Shown: piece after piece, positions 25,109 to 34,749 of the stretch
Layout: each line of letters starts with the position of its first letter
Position numbering within the stretch: the stretch's first letter is position 1
Assembly: GCF_000262345.1 (NCBI RefSeq)
Contig: NZ_AJTQ01000186.1
Coordinates: 1-64,000, forward strand
Source: Streptomyces xiaopingdaonensis
Lineage (GTDB): Bacteria; Actinomycetota; Actinomycetes; Streptomycetales; Streptomycetaceae
Direction of reading: 5' to 3'
Length of the DNA stretch: 64,000 nt
The notes under the pieces: model-generated
The model's database searches: none
The model's input: only the letters and a program-made list of their open reading frames with translations
Told to the model about the DNA's origin: nothing
Made by a program: the position numbers and the translations under genes

Positions 25109-27171
25109 GTCAGCTCCACTGCGGGGACATCGGGGCGCGAGAACGCGAATGTCCGGGCGTAGAGGGAGAGTTCGGCCTCGACGGCCGTCACTATCGTCTC
25201 CGCGCGGCGGAAGCCGTGCCCCTCCCCCTCGAAGGTGAGGTAGGCGCTGCGCGACGGGCCCTCCGCCGCCTCCCTGAGGAACCGTTCGCACTGCGCGGGC
25301 GGGCAGATGGGGTCCTCCGTCCCCTGGAGCAGGAGGAAAGGCGCCGTCACCTCCCGCGCCCTGCGCAAGGGGGAGCGTTCGCGGTACCTGCCGGGCACCT
25401 GCTCGGGAGGGCCGATCAGGGAGTGGAGGTACTGCGACTCGAAGTCGTGGGTCTCCCCCTGCGACCACTGCTCCAGGTCGAGGACGGGATAGCTGATCGC
25501 CGCGCAGGCGTAGAGGCCGGAGACCGTAGGGGAGGTGAGGGACGAGGCACTCGTCCAACCTCCGGCGCTGCCGCCGCGGATGGCGAGGCGCGCTCCGTCG
25601 GCGATCCCCTCCTCGGCGAGCGCCCGCGCGACCGTGGCGCAGTCCTCGACGTCGACGACGCCCCACTGGCCCCTGAGGCGGTTGCGGTAGTCGCGGCCGT
25701 AGCCGGTGCTGCCGCCGTAGTTGACCTCGGCGACGCCGATGCCGCGCGAGGTGAAGTACGCGATCTCCAGGTCGAGGACGAGCGGCAGCCTTCCCGTGGG
25801 GCCGCCGTGCGCCCAGATGACGTACGGAGGCAACTCGCCCTCCGGCGCGGTGTATTCGGGGTGGTGCGGCGGGTAGACGTGCGCGTGCACGTCGCGGCCG
25901 CCCGGACCGCTGAAGGTACGCAGGAGCGGTTCGGGGTAGTACGCCGGATCGACCGGGTCGGCTCGGGGCGCCGCGAGGGGGCGGGTGCGGCCCGTCCGCG
26001 TGTCCAGCTCCACCACCTCGTGGGACGAGCGGGGGCTCGCGGCGATTCCGACGACGCGGCTGTCGACGACGCCGAGGGACGCCATCCACTCGGTCCACGG
26101 CCCTGCCGCGTCGACCAACTCGCCCGTGTCCGGGTCGAGTACGCCGAGCTTCTGGCTGCCCCGCCCGTGCACGGCGGCGATCAGGCCGCTCTCCAGCGGC
26201 GCGAACCACCGGTAGCCGATCTTCCACAAGGCGCCGGCGAACTCCTCCTCACGGGGGCAGAGTCGCACGGGCGAGCCGGGCTCACCGTCCGTCAGGTCGA
26301 GTCTGCGGAGGTTCCACCAACCGTCCGCATCCGTGACGTAGAGCAGTGAACCGTCGGCCGTCCACTCCGCCTGCGCCACCGCCTCCTCCGGGCCGCCCGC
26401 GACGGTACGCACGGGGCCGAGCCCTCCGAACGGGTCCACGTCGGCGACTTGGAGCAGGGTGCCGTCCCAGGGCATCGCCGGGTGGTCCCAGGCGAGCCAG
26501 GCCACGCGGGTCGGTGCCCCGGCGCCGCCGTCGGGTGCGTTGGTACGCGGGCCCGTGACGAAGTGGTGGGTGTGCTGGGTGAGGACACGGACGCGGTCGG
26601 CGTCCTCGGCCGCGGAACCGTCGAGGGGCACGGCGACGAGGTCGCGGCGGACGTCAGTCGGGTCCGGTCCCGTGTACTCCTCCCGTACGCACCAGACCTC
26701 GCCGAGCAGGGGCAGCGGGCTCGGGTCCGCCCAGCGGAACCGCACCTGCTGCGGGGCGAGCCGGTCCTCGCGGCCCGCCGGTGCACCCGCGCCCGGACGC
26801 GGTTCGAGCGGGGTGAGCGGGAGCGGTGCGGCGTCTGTCCCGGGGCGGAGGCGGTAGAGGCGCTGATCCGCGTCGTGGGTGAAGACGACGAGGGAGCCCG
26901 TCGCTTCGGGGACGCCGGCCCAGGGCTTGCCGCCGTACTCCAGCACCCTGTTCCGCGCGTCCCACGGCTCGGGGAGCACCGTCTCCGGCTCGCCGCCGCG
27001 GCTGCGCAGGCGCAGCAGCGCCCGCCTCCCGCCCTCGCGCGGACGTGGCTCCGTCCACCACACCTCGTCGCCGACGGAGTCGAGGTATTCGGGCACGCCG
27101 TCGTGGGCGGCGACGAGGCCGGCGTCGACAGGGGAGGGCCAACTGCCGTACGGAACCTGGGGGGTTGCCAT
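25105..27171 (-). CDS. S9 family (prolyl oligopeptidase-like) serine peptidase
   Basis: A 688-residue peptidase with an N-terminal beta-propeller (about 40-400; repeated WTADGSLLYVTDADG-type blades) and a C-terminal alpha/beta hydrolase domain. The catalytic triad is visible: Ser in RGGSAGGWTSASS, Asp in LQGTEDPICPP and His in GEGHGFRR. The family cleaves short peptides, often after proline or acyl groups. No signal peptide is evident, so it probably acts in the cytoplasm. It lies 100 bases after the M20 gene on the same strand as the M55 gene, which suggests a shared role in peptide breakdown. Its stop overlaps the start of the broken DinB-like gene. Confidence 0.88.
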   Translation of the reverse strand: MATPQVPYGSWPSPVDAGLVAAHDGVPEYLDSVGDEVWWTEPRPREGGRRALLRLRSRGGEPETVLPEPWDARNRVLEYGGKPWAGVPEATGSLVVFTHDADQRLYRLRPGTDAAPLPLTPLEPRPGAGAPAGREDRLAPQQVRFRWADPSPLPLLGEVWCVREEYTGPDPTDVRRDLVAVPLDGSAAEDADRVRVLTQHTHHFVTGPRTNAPDGGAGAPTRVAWLAWDHPAMPWDGTLLQVADVDPFGGLGPVRTVAGGPEEAVAQAEWTADGSLLYVTDADGWWNLRRLDLTDGEPGSPVRLCPREEEFAGALWKIGYRWFAPLESGLIAAVHGRGSQKLGVLDPDTGELVDAAGPWTEWMASLGVVDSRVVGIAASPRSSHEVVELDTRTGRTRPLAAPRADPVDPAYYPEPLLRTFSGPGGRDVHAHVYPPHHPEYTAPEGELPPYVIWAHGGPTGRLPLVLDLEIAYFTSRGIGVAEVNYGGSTGYGRDYRNRLRGQWGVVDVEDCATVARALAEEGIADGARLAIRGGSAGGWTSASSLTSPTVSGLYACAAISYPVLDLEQWSQGETHDFESQYLHSLIGPPEQVPGRYRERSPLRRAREVTAPFLLLQGTEDPICPPAQCERFLREAAEGPSRSAYLTFEGEGHGFRRAETIVTAVEAELSLYARTFAFSRPDVPAVELT

Positions 27172-27271
27172 CTTCTTCGATCCTCCTGGATGACACGGAC
27201 GGCGTGCGGGGACAGGGATGGGGCCACGGGGTGGCCGCCACGGGCGGCCGGGTGGCGAGGGGCGGGCGCGG

Positions 27272-28648
27272 CTACATGGCGAGCAGCGCCCGATCCATGA
27301 CGCGGACGCCGAAGTGGAGCGCCTCGACGGGGACGCGCTCGTCGACGCCGTGGAAGAGCGCCTCGTAGTCGAAGCCTTCGGGGAGACGGAGCGGGGTGAA
27401 GCCGTAGCCCTCGATACCGAGCCGTGAGAACTGCTTTGCGTCGGTACCGCCCGACATGCAGTACGGGACGACGTGCGCGCCCGGGTCGAAGTGGAGCAGT
27501 GCCTCGCTCATGGCGGCGAACTCGGCGGACCCCGCCGAGGCCGCGAGCGGCACCTCGCGGTGCTCGAACTCCCACTCCACGTCGGGCCCCGTGAGGCGGT
27601 CGAGGGTGCGCAGGAACTCCTCCTCGCCGCCGGGGACCACGCGGCCGTCGACGAGGGCCGTCGCCGTCCCGGGGATGACGTTGATCTTGTAACCGGCGCT
27701 GAGCACCGTGGGGTTGGCGCTGTTGCGGACAGTGGGCTCGACGAGCTCAGCCGACGGGCCGAGGAGGGCGAGCACCTCGTCGATCTCGGCCGGTGTCGGG
27801 TCGGGGCCCGCGTCGTCCGCGAGCCCTGCGGGCGGTTCGACGCCGCGCACGCGGGCGAGTTCGCGGATTCCGGCGCGCACGACGGGGGTGAGCCGGAGCG
27901 GCCAGTCGTACTCGCCGATGCGGTGGACGGCCGCGGCGAGCTTGCTGACGGCGTTCTCCCCGTTGACCTTCGAGCCGTGCCCCGCTGGACCATGGGCGGT
28001 GAGCCGCAGCCAAGCCGTGCCGCGCTCACCCGCGGCCACCGGGTAGAGGCGCACGCCGCCGCCCGCGTGGAAGGTGAAGGCACCGGACTCGCTGATGCCC
28101 TGGGTACAGCCGGCGAAGAGCTCGGAGTGCTCCTCGGCGAGGAACTCCGAGCCGTAGGCTGCGCTGTCCTCCTCGTCGGCGGTGAAGGCGAGGACGATGT
28201 CCCTGCGCGGCCGCACCCCGGCGCGCGCCCAGGCGCGGGCGACGGCGAGGACCATGCCGACGTGGTTCTTCATGTCGATCGCGCCGCGCCCCCACAGGAC
28301 GCCGTCGCGCACCTCGCCGGAGAAGGGCGGGACGCTCCACTCCCCCGCCTCTGCGGGGACGACGTCGAGGTGGCCGTGGACGAGGACGGCGTCGGCTCCC
28401 TGCTCGCTTCCCTCGATGCGGGTGACGACGTTGGTGCGACCCGGCGCCTTCTCCAACATCCGTGCGTCCAGGCCGGCTTCCCCGAGCCGGGCCGCGACGA
28501 ACTCGGCTGCCTCCCGCTCGCTCCCCTCGCCGCCACCGTGGTTGGTGGTGTCGCAGCGGATCAGCTCGGCCGTGAACTCCACGGCCTCGTCGAGCGCGCG
28601 CTCGTCGATACGGGCGGCTTCGCCCGAGGGCGCTTCGACCTCAGCCAT
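27272..28648 (-). CDS. M20-family metallopeptidase/deacylase
   Basis: A 458-residue M20 hydrolase (ArgE/DapE/carboxypeptidase relatives). Metal ligands are seen in HGHLDVVP (His93, Asp95 region), GRGAIDMKN (Asp125) and TADEEDSA (catalytic Glu159/Glu160). A lid/dimerisation domain occupies about 200-350 and the final metal His lies in LFHGVDERVPVEAL. It likely hydrolyses dipeptides or N-acyl amino acids in the cytoplasm. The start overlaps the stop of the M55 gene by eight bases, so both proteins are made from one message and probably act in series on peptides. Confidence 0.88.
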   Translation of the reverse strand: MAEVEAPSGEAARIDERALDEAVEFTAELIRCDTTNHGGGEGSEREAAEFVAARLGEAGLDARMLEKAPGRTNVVTRIEGSEQGADAVLVHGHLDVVPAEAGEWSVPPFSGEVRDGVLWGRGAIDMKNHVGMVLAVARAWARAGVRPRRDIVLAFTADEEDSAAYGSEFLAEEHSELFAGCTQGISESGAFTFHAGGGVRLYPVAAGERGTAWLRLTAHGPAGHGSKVNGENAVSKLAAAVHRIGEYDWPLRLTPVVRAGIRELARVRGVEPPAGLADDAGPDPTPAEIDEVLALLGPSAELVEPTVRNSANPTVLSAGYKINVIPGTATALVDGRVVPGGEEEFLRTLDRLTGPDVEWEFEHREVPLAASAGSAEFAAMSEALLHFDPGAHVVPYCMSGGTDAKQFSRLGIEGYGFTPLRLPEGFDYEALFHGVDERVPVEALHFGVRVMDRALLAM

Positions 28649-29471
28649 ACTGCTCCTCCACGGCGGCGGAGACGACCGTGGTCACGGCCTTGAAGCAGCG
28701 GATCGCCTCGTACATCGAGGGGGAGGTGTAGACGACCCGGCGCTCGCCCGACTTCTCGACACCGGGGACGACCGTGGCCGCGCCGACGCAGTGCGCGGCG
28801 TCGAACTCGAGCTCCACGGTGTGGGGTTGGACGGACGGCGGGGTGCGCACGGCGAGCGCGGCGCCCTCCGCGGCGGCCGCTCGGATCGTCGACGCCGTCA
28901 CCGCGGGGGTGCGGCAGACCGCGGCGTACCGCGAGACGTAGTCCTTCACGGCGGCCACGGGTGCCTGCGGTGCGTAACCCTTCGCGTCCTCGACGGCGCG
29001 GTCGTCGCCCGTGACGAGGACGACCGGCACGCCGAACTCGGCGGCGAGGAGGGAGTTGAGGTATCCCTCGCTGGCCCGGGTGCCGTCGGCCCAGACCCCC
29101 GTGACCGTGTTGGCGAGGTAGGTGTGGGCGAGGACGCCCTCCTCGCCGGCGCCCGCGTGGTAGCCGAGGAAGGCGACACCGTCGACGTCGTCGTGCTGAA
29201 TGCCCTCCAGCATGCTCAGCTCCTTGTGCCGGCCCGTGAGCATCACGGCGCGGTCGTCGAGCTGTTCGAGGAGGAGGTTGCGCATCGACCAGTGGGCCTC
29301 ATTCACCAGGACCTCGTCGGCGCCGGCGGCGAGGAAGCCGTCGACCGCGGCGTTCACGTCGGAGGTGAACATCGGGCGGCAGCGCTCCCACTGGGGCGTG
29401 CCCGGCAGGACGTCCGCCGGCCATGTGACGCCGGTGGCACCCTCCATGTCGGCGCTGATGAGGATCTTCAT
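28641..29471 (-). CDS. M55-family D-aminopeptidase (DppA-like)
   Basis: A 276-residue M55 peptidase. It begins MKILISADMEGATG with zinc ligands Asp8 and Glu10, then His60 in VNEAH, His105 in LGYHAG, a catalytic-type His116 in VLAHTY and Glu135 in SEGYLNS. The spacing matches Bacillus DppA, a decameric zinc enzyme that removes N-terminal D-amino acids such as D-Ala. The ATG at 29471 gives the conserved N-terminus; the frame extends further upstream but without homology. It leads the M55-M20-S9 operon, which suggests salvage of D-amino-acid-containing peptides from peptidoglycan or the medium. Confidence 0.9.
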   Translation of the reverse strand: MKILISADMEGATGVTWPADVLPGTPQWERCRPMFTSDVNAAVDGFLAAGADEVLVNEAHWSMRNLLLEQLDDRAVMLTGRHKELSMLEGIQHDDVDGVAFLGYHAGAGEEGVLAHTYLANTVTGVWADGTRASEGYLNSLLAAEFGVPVVLVTGDDRAVEDAKGYAPQAPVAAVKDYVSRYAAVCRTPAVTASTIRAAAAEGAALAVRTPPSVQPHTVELEFDAAHCVGAATVVPGVEKSGERRVVYTSPSMYEAIRCFKAVTTVVSAAVEEQYG

Positions 29472-29687
29472 GAGAGGGACACTAGCCCCCCGTGAAACCC
29501 CGCGACACCCCTGTGGATAACTGCGCCGCAACCCGCCGCGGAGACTCCCCCGAAGCGCCCAACGCACGCCGCAGCGGCCCACTCCGCCGGCTCGGACCAA
29601 GGAACGGCGCGCGGACCGAGGCGCGTCCGGACGTGCCGTACCGGGGGCGCCTTCCGGCCCCGGTACGGCGCTCGGGCCGCCGCCTTC

Positions 29688-32369
29688 TCAGTCCTCGTGA
29701 CCCAGTTGGAGATCGCGCTCCATCCGCCCGCCTCCCGCGACCTGAAGGACGGTCGCGACCGGCGGGTACCCGGCCGCGATGACCGTGTACTCGCCCGAGG
29801 AGAGGTCGACGAAGCGGAAGGCGCCGTCCGCTCCGGTGGTGGCCGTGTCGACGACGTTGCCCGCGGCATCGAGGAGGGTCACCCTCGCGTCCTCCACGGG
29901 ACGGCCGCCGGTGGCGCGGACGGTGCCGCGGAGCACGGCGCCGCCGGCGAGCTCGATGTCCTGCCGCGTCTCCCTCGACGCCTGCACCGAGACCGGCAGC
30001 GCGGCGGGGCGGTGGACGGGTGCGCTCGCCGCGAGGGTGTACTCGCCCGCGACCAACTCCGTGATCACGTAGCTTCCTTCGCGCCCGCTCCGTGTGGAGG
30101 CCACGACCTCCCCCCGCACGTCGGTGAGGGTGACGGTGGCGTCCTGCACCGGCTGCCCGTCGGCGGTGAGCACCGCCCCGGCCAGACGCCCCGCACCGCC
30201 GAGGACGACGTCCACTTCGACGGGCCGCTCCCCCACAGAGACGCTCACCGCGCGCGGCTGGTGGCCGCCGGCCGACGCGATGAGGACGTAGGCGCCGCCG
30301 CCCGGTGTGCTCAGCGCGTAACGGCCGTCCTCGCCCGTGGCGCCGCGACCCACCTGGCGCCCCGCCGTGTCGACGAGGGTGAGCGCCGCGCGGGGCACGC
30401 CCGTCCCGTCGTGGTGCCTGACGCTCCCGCAGACGGGGACGCCCGAGCCGTTGTGCGCGGCTGGCTCCGGTGGCGCCGCGGGCTGTTCGGACGTGCGGGC
30501 CGCGGGGACGGAAACATTCTGGGACACGAGGGGCTTCTCCTTCAGGAAGCAGGCGAGCAGGAGACCGAGCACCAGCACGGGCACGAGGTAGAGGAAGATG
30601 CGCGGCATCGCTTCCGCATACGCCGAGACGTACGCCTCCCTGAGCGCGCTCGGGAGCCCGTGCACCAACTCCGGTGTGAGCGAGCCCGGATCGGGGAGGT
30701 CGGTACGGCGGTCGGAGGGCAGCTCCCACTCCAGCGCGTCGGTGAGCCGCTGCGCGAAGAGGGTGCCGAAGATCGCGGCCCCGACGCTGCCCCCGATCTG
30801 GCGAAAGTAGTTGTGCGCACTGGTGGCGGTGCCGAGTTGCGACGCCGGGACGCTGTTCTGCACCGCGAGGATGAGGACCGGCAGGACGAACCCGACGCCG
30901 AGTCCGAGGATGCCCATCCAGAGGCTGTAGACCTCGCGCGTCGTGCCGGAGTCGAGGCGGGAGAGGAGCCACATGCCCTCCGCCGAGAGCAGGCAGCCGA
31001 GGACGGGGAAGACGCGGTAGTGCCCCGTGCGGGAGATCAACTGGCCGGAGAGCGCGGAGGCGAGGACGACGCCGCCCATCAGCGGCAGCATCAGGAGCCC
31101 CGACTCGGTGGCGGTGACGCCCTCCACCATCTGGAGAAAGGTCGGAAGATAACTCGCGGCGCCGAAGAGGGCGACCCCGACGGCCGCGCCGACGAGCCCC
31201 GTGAGGTTGAAGACCGAGTTCCGGAAGAGCCGCAGCGGCAGGATCGGCTCCCTCGACCGGTGTTCGACGAGGACGAAAAGCGCCCCGCTCACCGCAGCTC
31301 CGCCTCCGAGACCGAGGATCACGCGGTCGTCCCACGCGTACTCCGTCCCGCCCCAAGTGGTCAGGAGGACGAGACAGGTGGAGAAGGAGGCGAGCAGGAG
31401 GGTGCCGAGGACGTCGAGCCGGGGGCGCCCGCCGGGCGGCGGGAGCTTCAGCACGACGGCCGTCACCAGGAAGGTGAGCGCTCCGAGGGGGACGTTGAAG
31501 TAGAAGCACCAGCGCCAGGAGAACTCGTCCGTGAGCCAGCCGCCGAGCAGCGGGCCTGCGACCGAACTGAGGCCGAAAGCACCGGTGATGAGGCCCATGT
31601 AGCGAGCACGCCTGGGGGGCGGCACGATGTCGGCGATGATCGCCTGGACGCCGATCATCAGGCCGCCCGCACCGACCCCCTGTACCGCGCGGAAGAGGAT
31701 CAGCCAGTCCATCGAGGGCGACCAGCCCGCGAGCGCGGAGCCCGCGACGAAGACCACGATCGCGAACTGGAAGACGCCCTTGCGGCCGAGCAGGTCGCCG
31801 AGCTTGCCGTAGACGGGCAGGACGATCGTGGAGGCGAGGAGGAAGGCGGTGACGACCCAGGACATCTTGTCGAGGCCGTGGAGTTCGCCGACGATTTTGG
31901 GCAGCGCCGTCGCCACGATGGTCTGCTCCATCGCGGCGAGGAGCATCGCGAGCATGAGCCCCAGGAACGCCAGACGCACCCGCCGGAGGCTGAGCCCGGC
32001 GGGAGAGCCGGACTCCTCCGGACCGCCGCCGTCCGTCGGCGGCCGCGCGGCGACGGCCACGCCTTCGAACGCCTCCGGCCGCTCCTCGAAGAGCGAAGGC
32101 CCTCCCGCCTCGACCCGCGCCGGTGGTTCGGCCGGAAGGCCGGGACCGGGCCCGGGCTTCGGCACGTATGCCGTGGGCTGCTCGACCTCGGCCGGACGCG
32201 CCGGCCATGGCCCGACCGTGGCGGCACGCACCACCGGCGGCGCGTCACCGTGCGTCCGCCCCCGGTCGGCGTGCTCTTCGGCTCGGCTCGGCTGCTCCGG
32301 AAACTCCAGGCTCACTTCGACCGAGGCAGGCACCGCTGCGTCTTCGCCCTTGAGGGTCGCCCCGCCCAT
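29688..32369 (-). CDS. DHA2-type MFS transporter fused to three carboxypeptidase-regulatory-like domains
   Basis: An 893-residue protein. Residues 1-115 are acidic, proline-rich and probably disordered. About 120-620 is a 14-helix MFS drug:proton antiporter, with motif A as GKLGDLLGRKGVFQ and motif C as GLITGAFGLSSVAGPLLGGWL. From about 660 to 885 there are three tandem Ig-like repeats of the CarboxypepD_reg type, each with a pattern such as GxVxxxDGxPVxDAxVTLxDxxGxxVxxxxxxxDGxYxxxxLxxGxYTLxAxA. The fusion puts a beta-sandwich tail after the last helix; which side of the membrane it faces is not settled. The ATG follows GGGGAG. The 297-base upstream gap holds an AT-richer patch near 32398-32435, likely its promoter. 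Confidence 0.88.
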   Translation of the reverse strand: MGGATLKGEDAAVPASVEVSLEFPEQPSRAEEHADRGRTHGDAPPVVRAATVGPWPARPAEVEQPTAYVPKPGPGPGLPAEPPARVEAGGPSLFEERPEAFEGVAVAARPPTDGGGPEESGSPAGLSLRRVRLAFLGLMLAMLLAAMEQTIVATALPKIVGELHGLDKMSWVVTAFLLASTIVLPVYGKLGDLLGRKGVFQFAIVVFVAGSALAGWSPSMDWLILFRAVQGVGAGGLMIGVQAIIADIVPPPRRARYMGLITGAFGLSSVAGPLLGGWLTDEFSWRWCFYFNVPLGALTFLVTAVVLKLPPPGGRPRLDVLGTLLLASFSTCLVLLTTWGGTEYAWDDRVILGLGGGAAVSGALFVLVEHRSREPILPLRLFRNSVFNLTGLVGAAVGVALFGAASYLPTFLQMVEGVTATESGLLMLPLMGGVVLASALSGQLISRTGHYRVFPVLGCLLSAEGMWLLSRLDSGTTREVYSLWMGILGLGVGFVLPVLILAVQNSVPASQLGTATSAHNYFRQIGGSVGAAIFGTLFAQRLTDALEWELPSDRRTDLPDPGSLTPELVHGLPSALREAYVSAYAEAMPRIFLYLVPVLVLGLLLACFLKEKPLVSQNVSVPAARTSEQPAAPPEPAAHNGSGVPVCGSVRHHDGTGVPRAALTLVDTAGRQVGRGATGEDGRYALSTPGGGAYVLIASAGGHQPRAVSVSVGERPVEVDVVLGGAGRLAGAVLTADGQPVQDATVTLTDVRGEVVASTRSGREGSYVITELVAGEYTLAASAPVHRPAALPVSVQASRETRQDIELAGGAVLRGTVRATGGRPVEDARVTLLDAAGNVVDTATTGADGAFRFVDLSSGEYTVIAAGYPPVATVLQVAGGGRMERDLQLGHED

Positions 32370-32608
32370 CCCACTCCCCTGTCCGTGGTTCAGGGGAGTA
32401 TTTCTCGCATCGCGCGATATCGACGGCAAGTCCGACAAGCGCGGTCCGACGCCGACCAACTCCGTTGTCGCGAGCGTCTTTTCGGAGGTCACCCGCGTTC
32501 GCCGAGATGCCTCACCGCACGGCGCCGCACACATACCGGCCGGGAGAACCACCCGAAACGGTGAGCCGGCGCCCGATGCTGACGCGCCCTGCCGGCACCC
32601 CGGAAAGC

Positions 32609-32637
32609 GCCCGCACCGCCCAACGAGCGGTGCGGGC
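32609..32637 (-). terminator. Hairpin terminator after the SRPBCC gene
   Basis: Perfect 10-base arms at 32609-32618 and 32628-32637 enclose a nine-base loop, 29 bases downstream of the SRPBCC stop on the minus strand. No T-run follows, which is usual for streptomycete terminators. Confidence 0.6.
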
Positions 32638-32666
32638 AGGCGCGTTCGGGGGCGCCGGGCTCCGGG

Positions 32667-33113
32667 CTACCCGCGCATGCGCGCGGCGAGCCGGTCGAGG
32701 ATATCGCCGTAGATCCGGTTGAGGCCCTTGGGCGCGAAGGTCCGCTCGAAGAAGCCGCCGACGCCGCCGGCGCCGTTCCAGACGGTGTTCGCCGTGACGC
32801 GCGAAATGCCCTCCGCGGTCCCCGGCGTGACCCGCCAGGTGGTGACCATCGTGGAGTTGCGGTCGGTCTCGACGAGTTCGCCCTCGGTCGGCTCGGTCAC
32901 GTCGAGCAGGCAGTCGCGGACGCGCTTGCTCGTCGCCTGGAGCTTCCAGTGGACGAGCGTGCCGGCGCCCTCGCCGCCCTCGCGCACCTCGTACTCGCTG
33001 AAGTGCCCGGGCAGCAGCTCGGGCCTGGTGGTGCGGTAGTCGGCGAGGGCCGCGAAGACCTCGTCGGGCGCGCCGGGGACCTCCTGCTGCGTCGTCGCCT
33101 CGACCTGCGCCAT
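32667..33113 (-). CDS. SRPBCC (START/Bet v1-like) family protein
   Basis: A 148-residue helix-grip protein. The sequence MAQVEATTQQEVPGAPDEVFAALADYRTTRPELLPGHFSEYEV is the usual first strand plus helices, followed by five strands (GTLVHWKLQA, RDCLLDVTEP, STMVTTWRVTP, ISRVTANTVWNG) and a long C-terminal helix ending NRIYGDILDRLAARM. Members hold hydrophobic ligands or act as cyclases; here the role is unknown. The ATG follows GAGGAGG. It is divergent from the radical SAM gene. Confidence 0.83.
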   Translation of the reverse strand: MAQVEATTQQEVPGAPDEVFAALADYRTTRPELLPGHFSEYEVREGGEGAGTLVHWKLQATSKRVRDCLLDVTEPTEGELVETDRNSTMVTTWRVTPGTAEGISRVTANTVWNGAGGVGGFFERTFAPKGLNRIYGDILDRLAARMRG

Positions 33114-33219
33114 GTTGCCTCCTCGGGCGGCGGGCGCACGCGCCTCGCCGCCGGTGCCTGGGTGCCAGTGGAATGCGGTGGCCAGCCAACCACCGGCATC
33201 CGCGCACACAAAATCCGGG

Positions 33220-33249
33220 TTGACAGCACCCCATGGGAACGGTTGTTCT
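33220..33249 (+). promoter_or_regulatory. Candidate promoter of the radical SAM gene
   Basis: A perfect TTGACA (33220-33225) is followed 18 bases later by TGTTCT (33244-33249), a weaker -10. The surrounding run through TTCTATTAATCG is unusually AT-rich for this DNA. Transcription would start about 35 bases before the ATG. Confidence 0.45.
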
Positions 33250-33289
33250 ATTAATCGTACGCGACGGACCGACAGGCAGGGAGGCAGCG

Positions 33290-34312
33290 ATGCGCTGGGA
33301 CGCACTCAGCGGGGAGGACCCGGCGAACCCGGCCCTCTTCAGCACAGACGCGGTGACCACGAGGAAGTTCGATACGCCCGAGTTCCGCGGCATCACCTTC
33401 CACGAGATCCGGGCCCGATCGATCCTCAACCGCGTACCCGGCGCCTCCCGGATGCCGTTCGAATGGACGGTCAACCCCTACCGCGGCTGCTCGCACGCGT
33501 GCGTCTACTGCTTCGCACGGAAGACGCACAGCTACCTCGACCTCGACACCGGCGCCGACTTCGACTCGCAGATCGTCGTGAAGACCAACGCGCCCGAACT
33601 CCTCCGCCGGGAGCTGGGCTCGTCCCGCTGGCGGGGCGAGCACGTCGCGATGGGGACCAACGTCGACTGCTACCAGAGGGCGGAGGGGCGATACCGGTTG
33701 ATGCCGGGCATCTTGACCGCCCTGCGCGACCACGCCAACCCGTTCAGCATCCTCACCAAGGGCACCCTGATCCTCCGCGACCTGGAGCTGCTGCGGTCCG
33801 CCTCGGCAGTGGCCGACGTGGGCGTCTCCGTCTCCGTCGGCTTCACCGACGAGGAGCTCTGGCGCTCCGTCGAGCCGGGCACCCCGGCACCGGAGCGCAG
33901 GCTCGACGTCGTCCGCACGCTCAGCGAGCACGGCATCCCCTGCGGCGTGCTGATGGCCCCCGTCATCCCGTTCCTCGGCGACTCCCCCGCCCAACTCCGC
34001 ACGACCGTACGGGCGATCGCTGCCGCGGGCGCGACCTCCGTGACCCCCCTCACGCTCCATCTGCGCCCCGGAGCACGCGAGTGGTACCTCGCCTGGCTCG
34101 CGCGCAACCACCCGTACCTCGTCCACCACTACGAGGCCCTCTACGCCGACGGCGCCTACGCGCCGAAGTGGTACCAGCGACGCATCACCCGCCAAGTGCA
34201 CGAGCTCGCAGCCGAGTACGGCATCGGTCCCACCGGCCCCGGCACGGCCCGCCGGATCGCCCCCGAAGCGGCCGACCGCGCCCCGGCGCCCACCCAACTG
34301 TCGCTGCTGTGA
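33290..34312 (+). CDS. Rv2578c-type radical SAM protein
   Basis: A 340-residue radical SAM enzyme of the group annotated as Rv2578c-like in actinobacteria. The iron-sulfur motif CSHACVYC (Cys67, Cys71, Cys74) lies in VNPYRGCSHACVYCFARKTHSYLDLD, the pattern shared with SplB/spore photoproduct lyase-like proteins. Further signatures are NVDCYQRAEGRYRLMPGIL and GVLMAPVIPFLGDS. Its reaction is unknown; DNA-repair-like chemistry is suggested only by distant resemblance. The ATG has GGGAGG in front and gives the known N-terminus MRWDAL; a GTG further upstream lies inside the promoter region. Confidence 0.86.
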   Translation: MRWDALSGEDPANPALFSTDAVTTRKFDTPEFRGITFHEIRARSILNRVPGASRMPFEWTVNPYRGCSHACVYCFARKTHSYLDLDTGADFDSQIVVKTNAPELLRRELGSSRWRGEHVAMGTNVDCYQRAEGRYRLMPGILTALRDHANPFSILTKGTLILRDLELLRSASAVADVGVSVSVGFTDEELWRSVEPGTPAPERRLDVVRTLSEHGIPCGVLMAPVIPFLGDSPAQLRTTVRAIAAAGATSVTPLTLHLRPGAREWYLAWLARNHPYLVHHYEALYADGAYAPKWYQRRITRQVHELAAEYGIGPTGPGTARRIAPEAADRAPAPTQLSLL

Positions 34313-34749
34313 GAGCGGCGCCGGATCCGCGTCGCCAAGAACCGTCGACGGCCGACTCCCGGCCGGAGCCCGGCAGCACGGGCACACAGTGGTCCGTCGA
34401 GTGGCGCGAGTGCCGAGAGCGGGCCTCGCCCCCGCAACGCCCCGAGCGGGAACGACAGTCGGCAGAGAGGGGAGCGTCAGGACCCTCCCGCTGCCGCACC
34501 TCCGACTGGAGGACCGGCGACCGGGACGGAACACGCGCAACGGTCCGCCCGACCCGAACGTCCGGCAATGTCCATCGGGAAGGCCGAGCCGGACGGCCTG
34601 CTCGGCAAGGTCGCCATCGCGGTGTGGACCCCACCGACCGTCCGGAGCGCGCGGCCCCCGCGGACTCTCCGACGCGCCCGCCTCCCCAAGGGACACGCTG
34701 CACCAGATCCGCGTCGGCACGTCCGGAGGCCCGCGCCCACCCGGGGCGC
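34313..34749. other. 437-base gap between convergent genes
   Basis: The radical SAM gene and the flavin-binding protein gene converge here. All frames look like GC-driven noise and no ribosome site precedes a plausible protein. I see no strong terminator hairpin. Confidence 0.5.

Noticed and set aside
29697..32564. A 955-codon plus-strand frame opposite the MFS fusion gene
   Set aside because: It mirrors the real gene in GC phase and has no recognisable domain.
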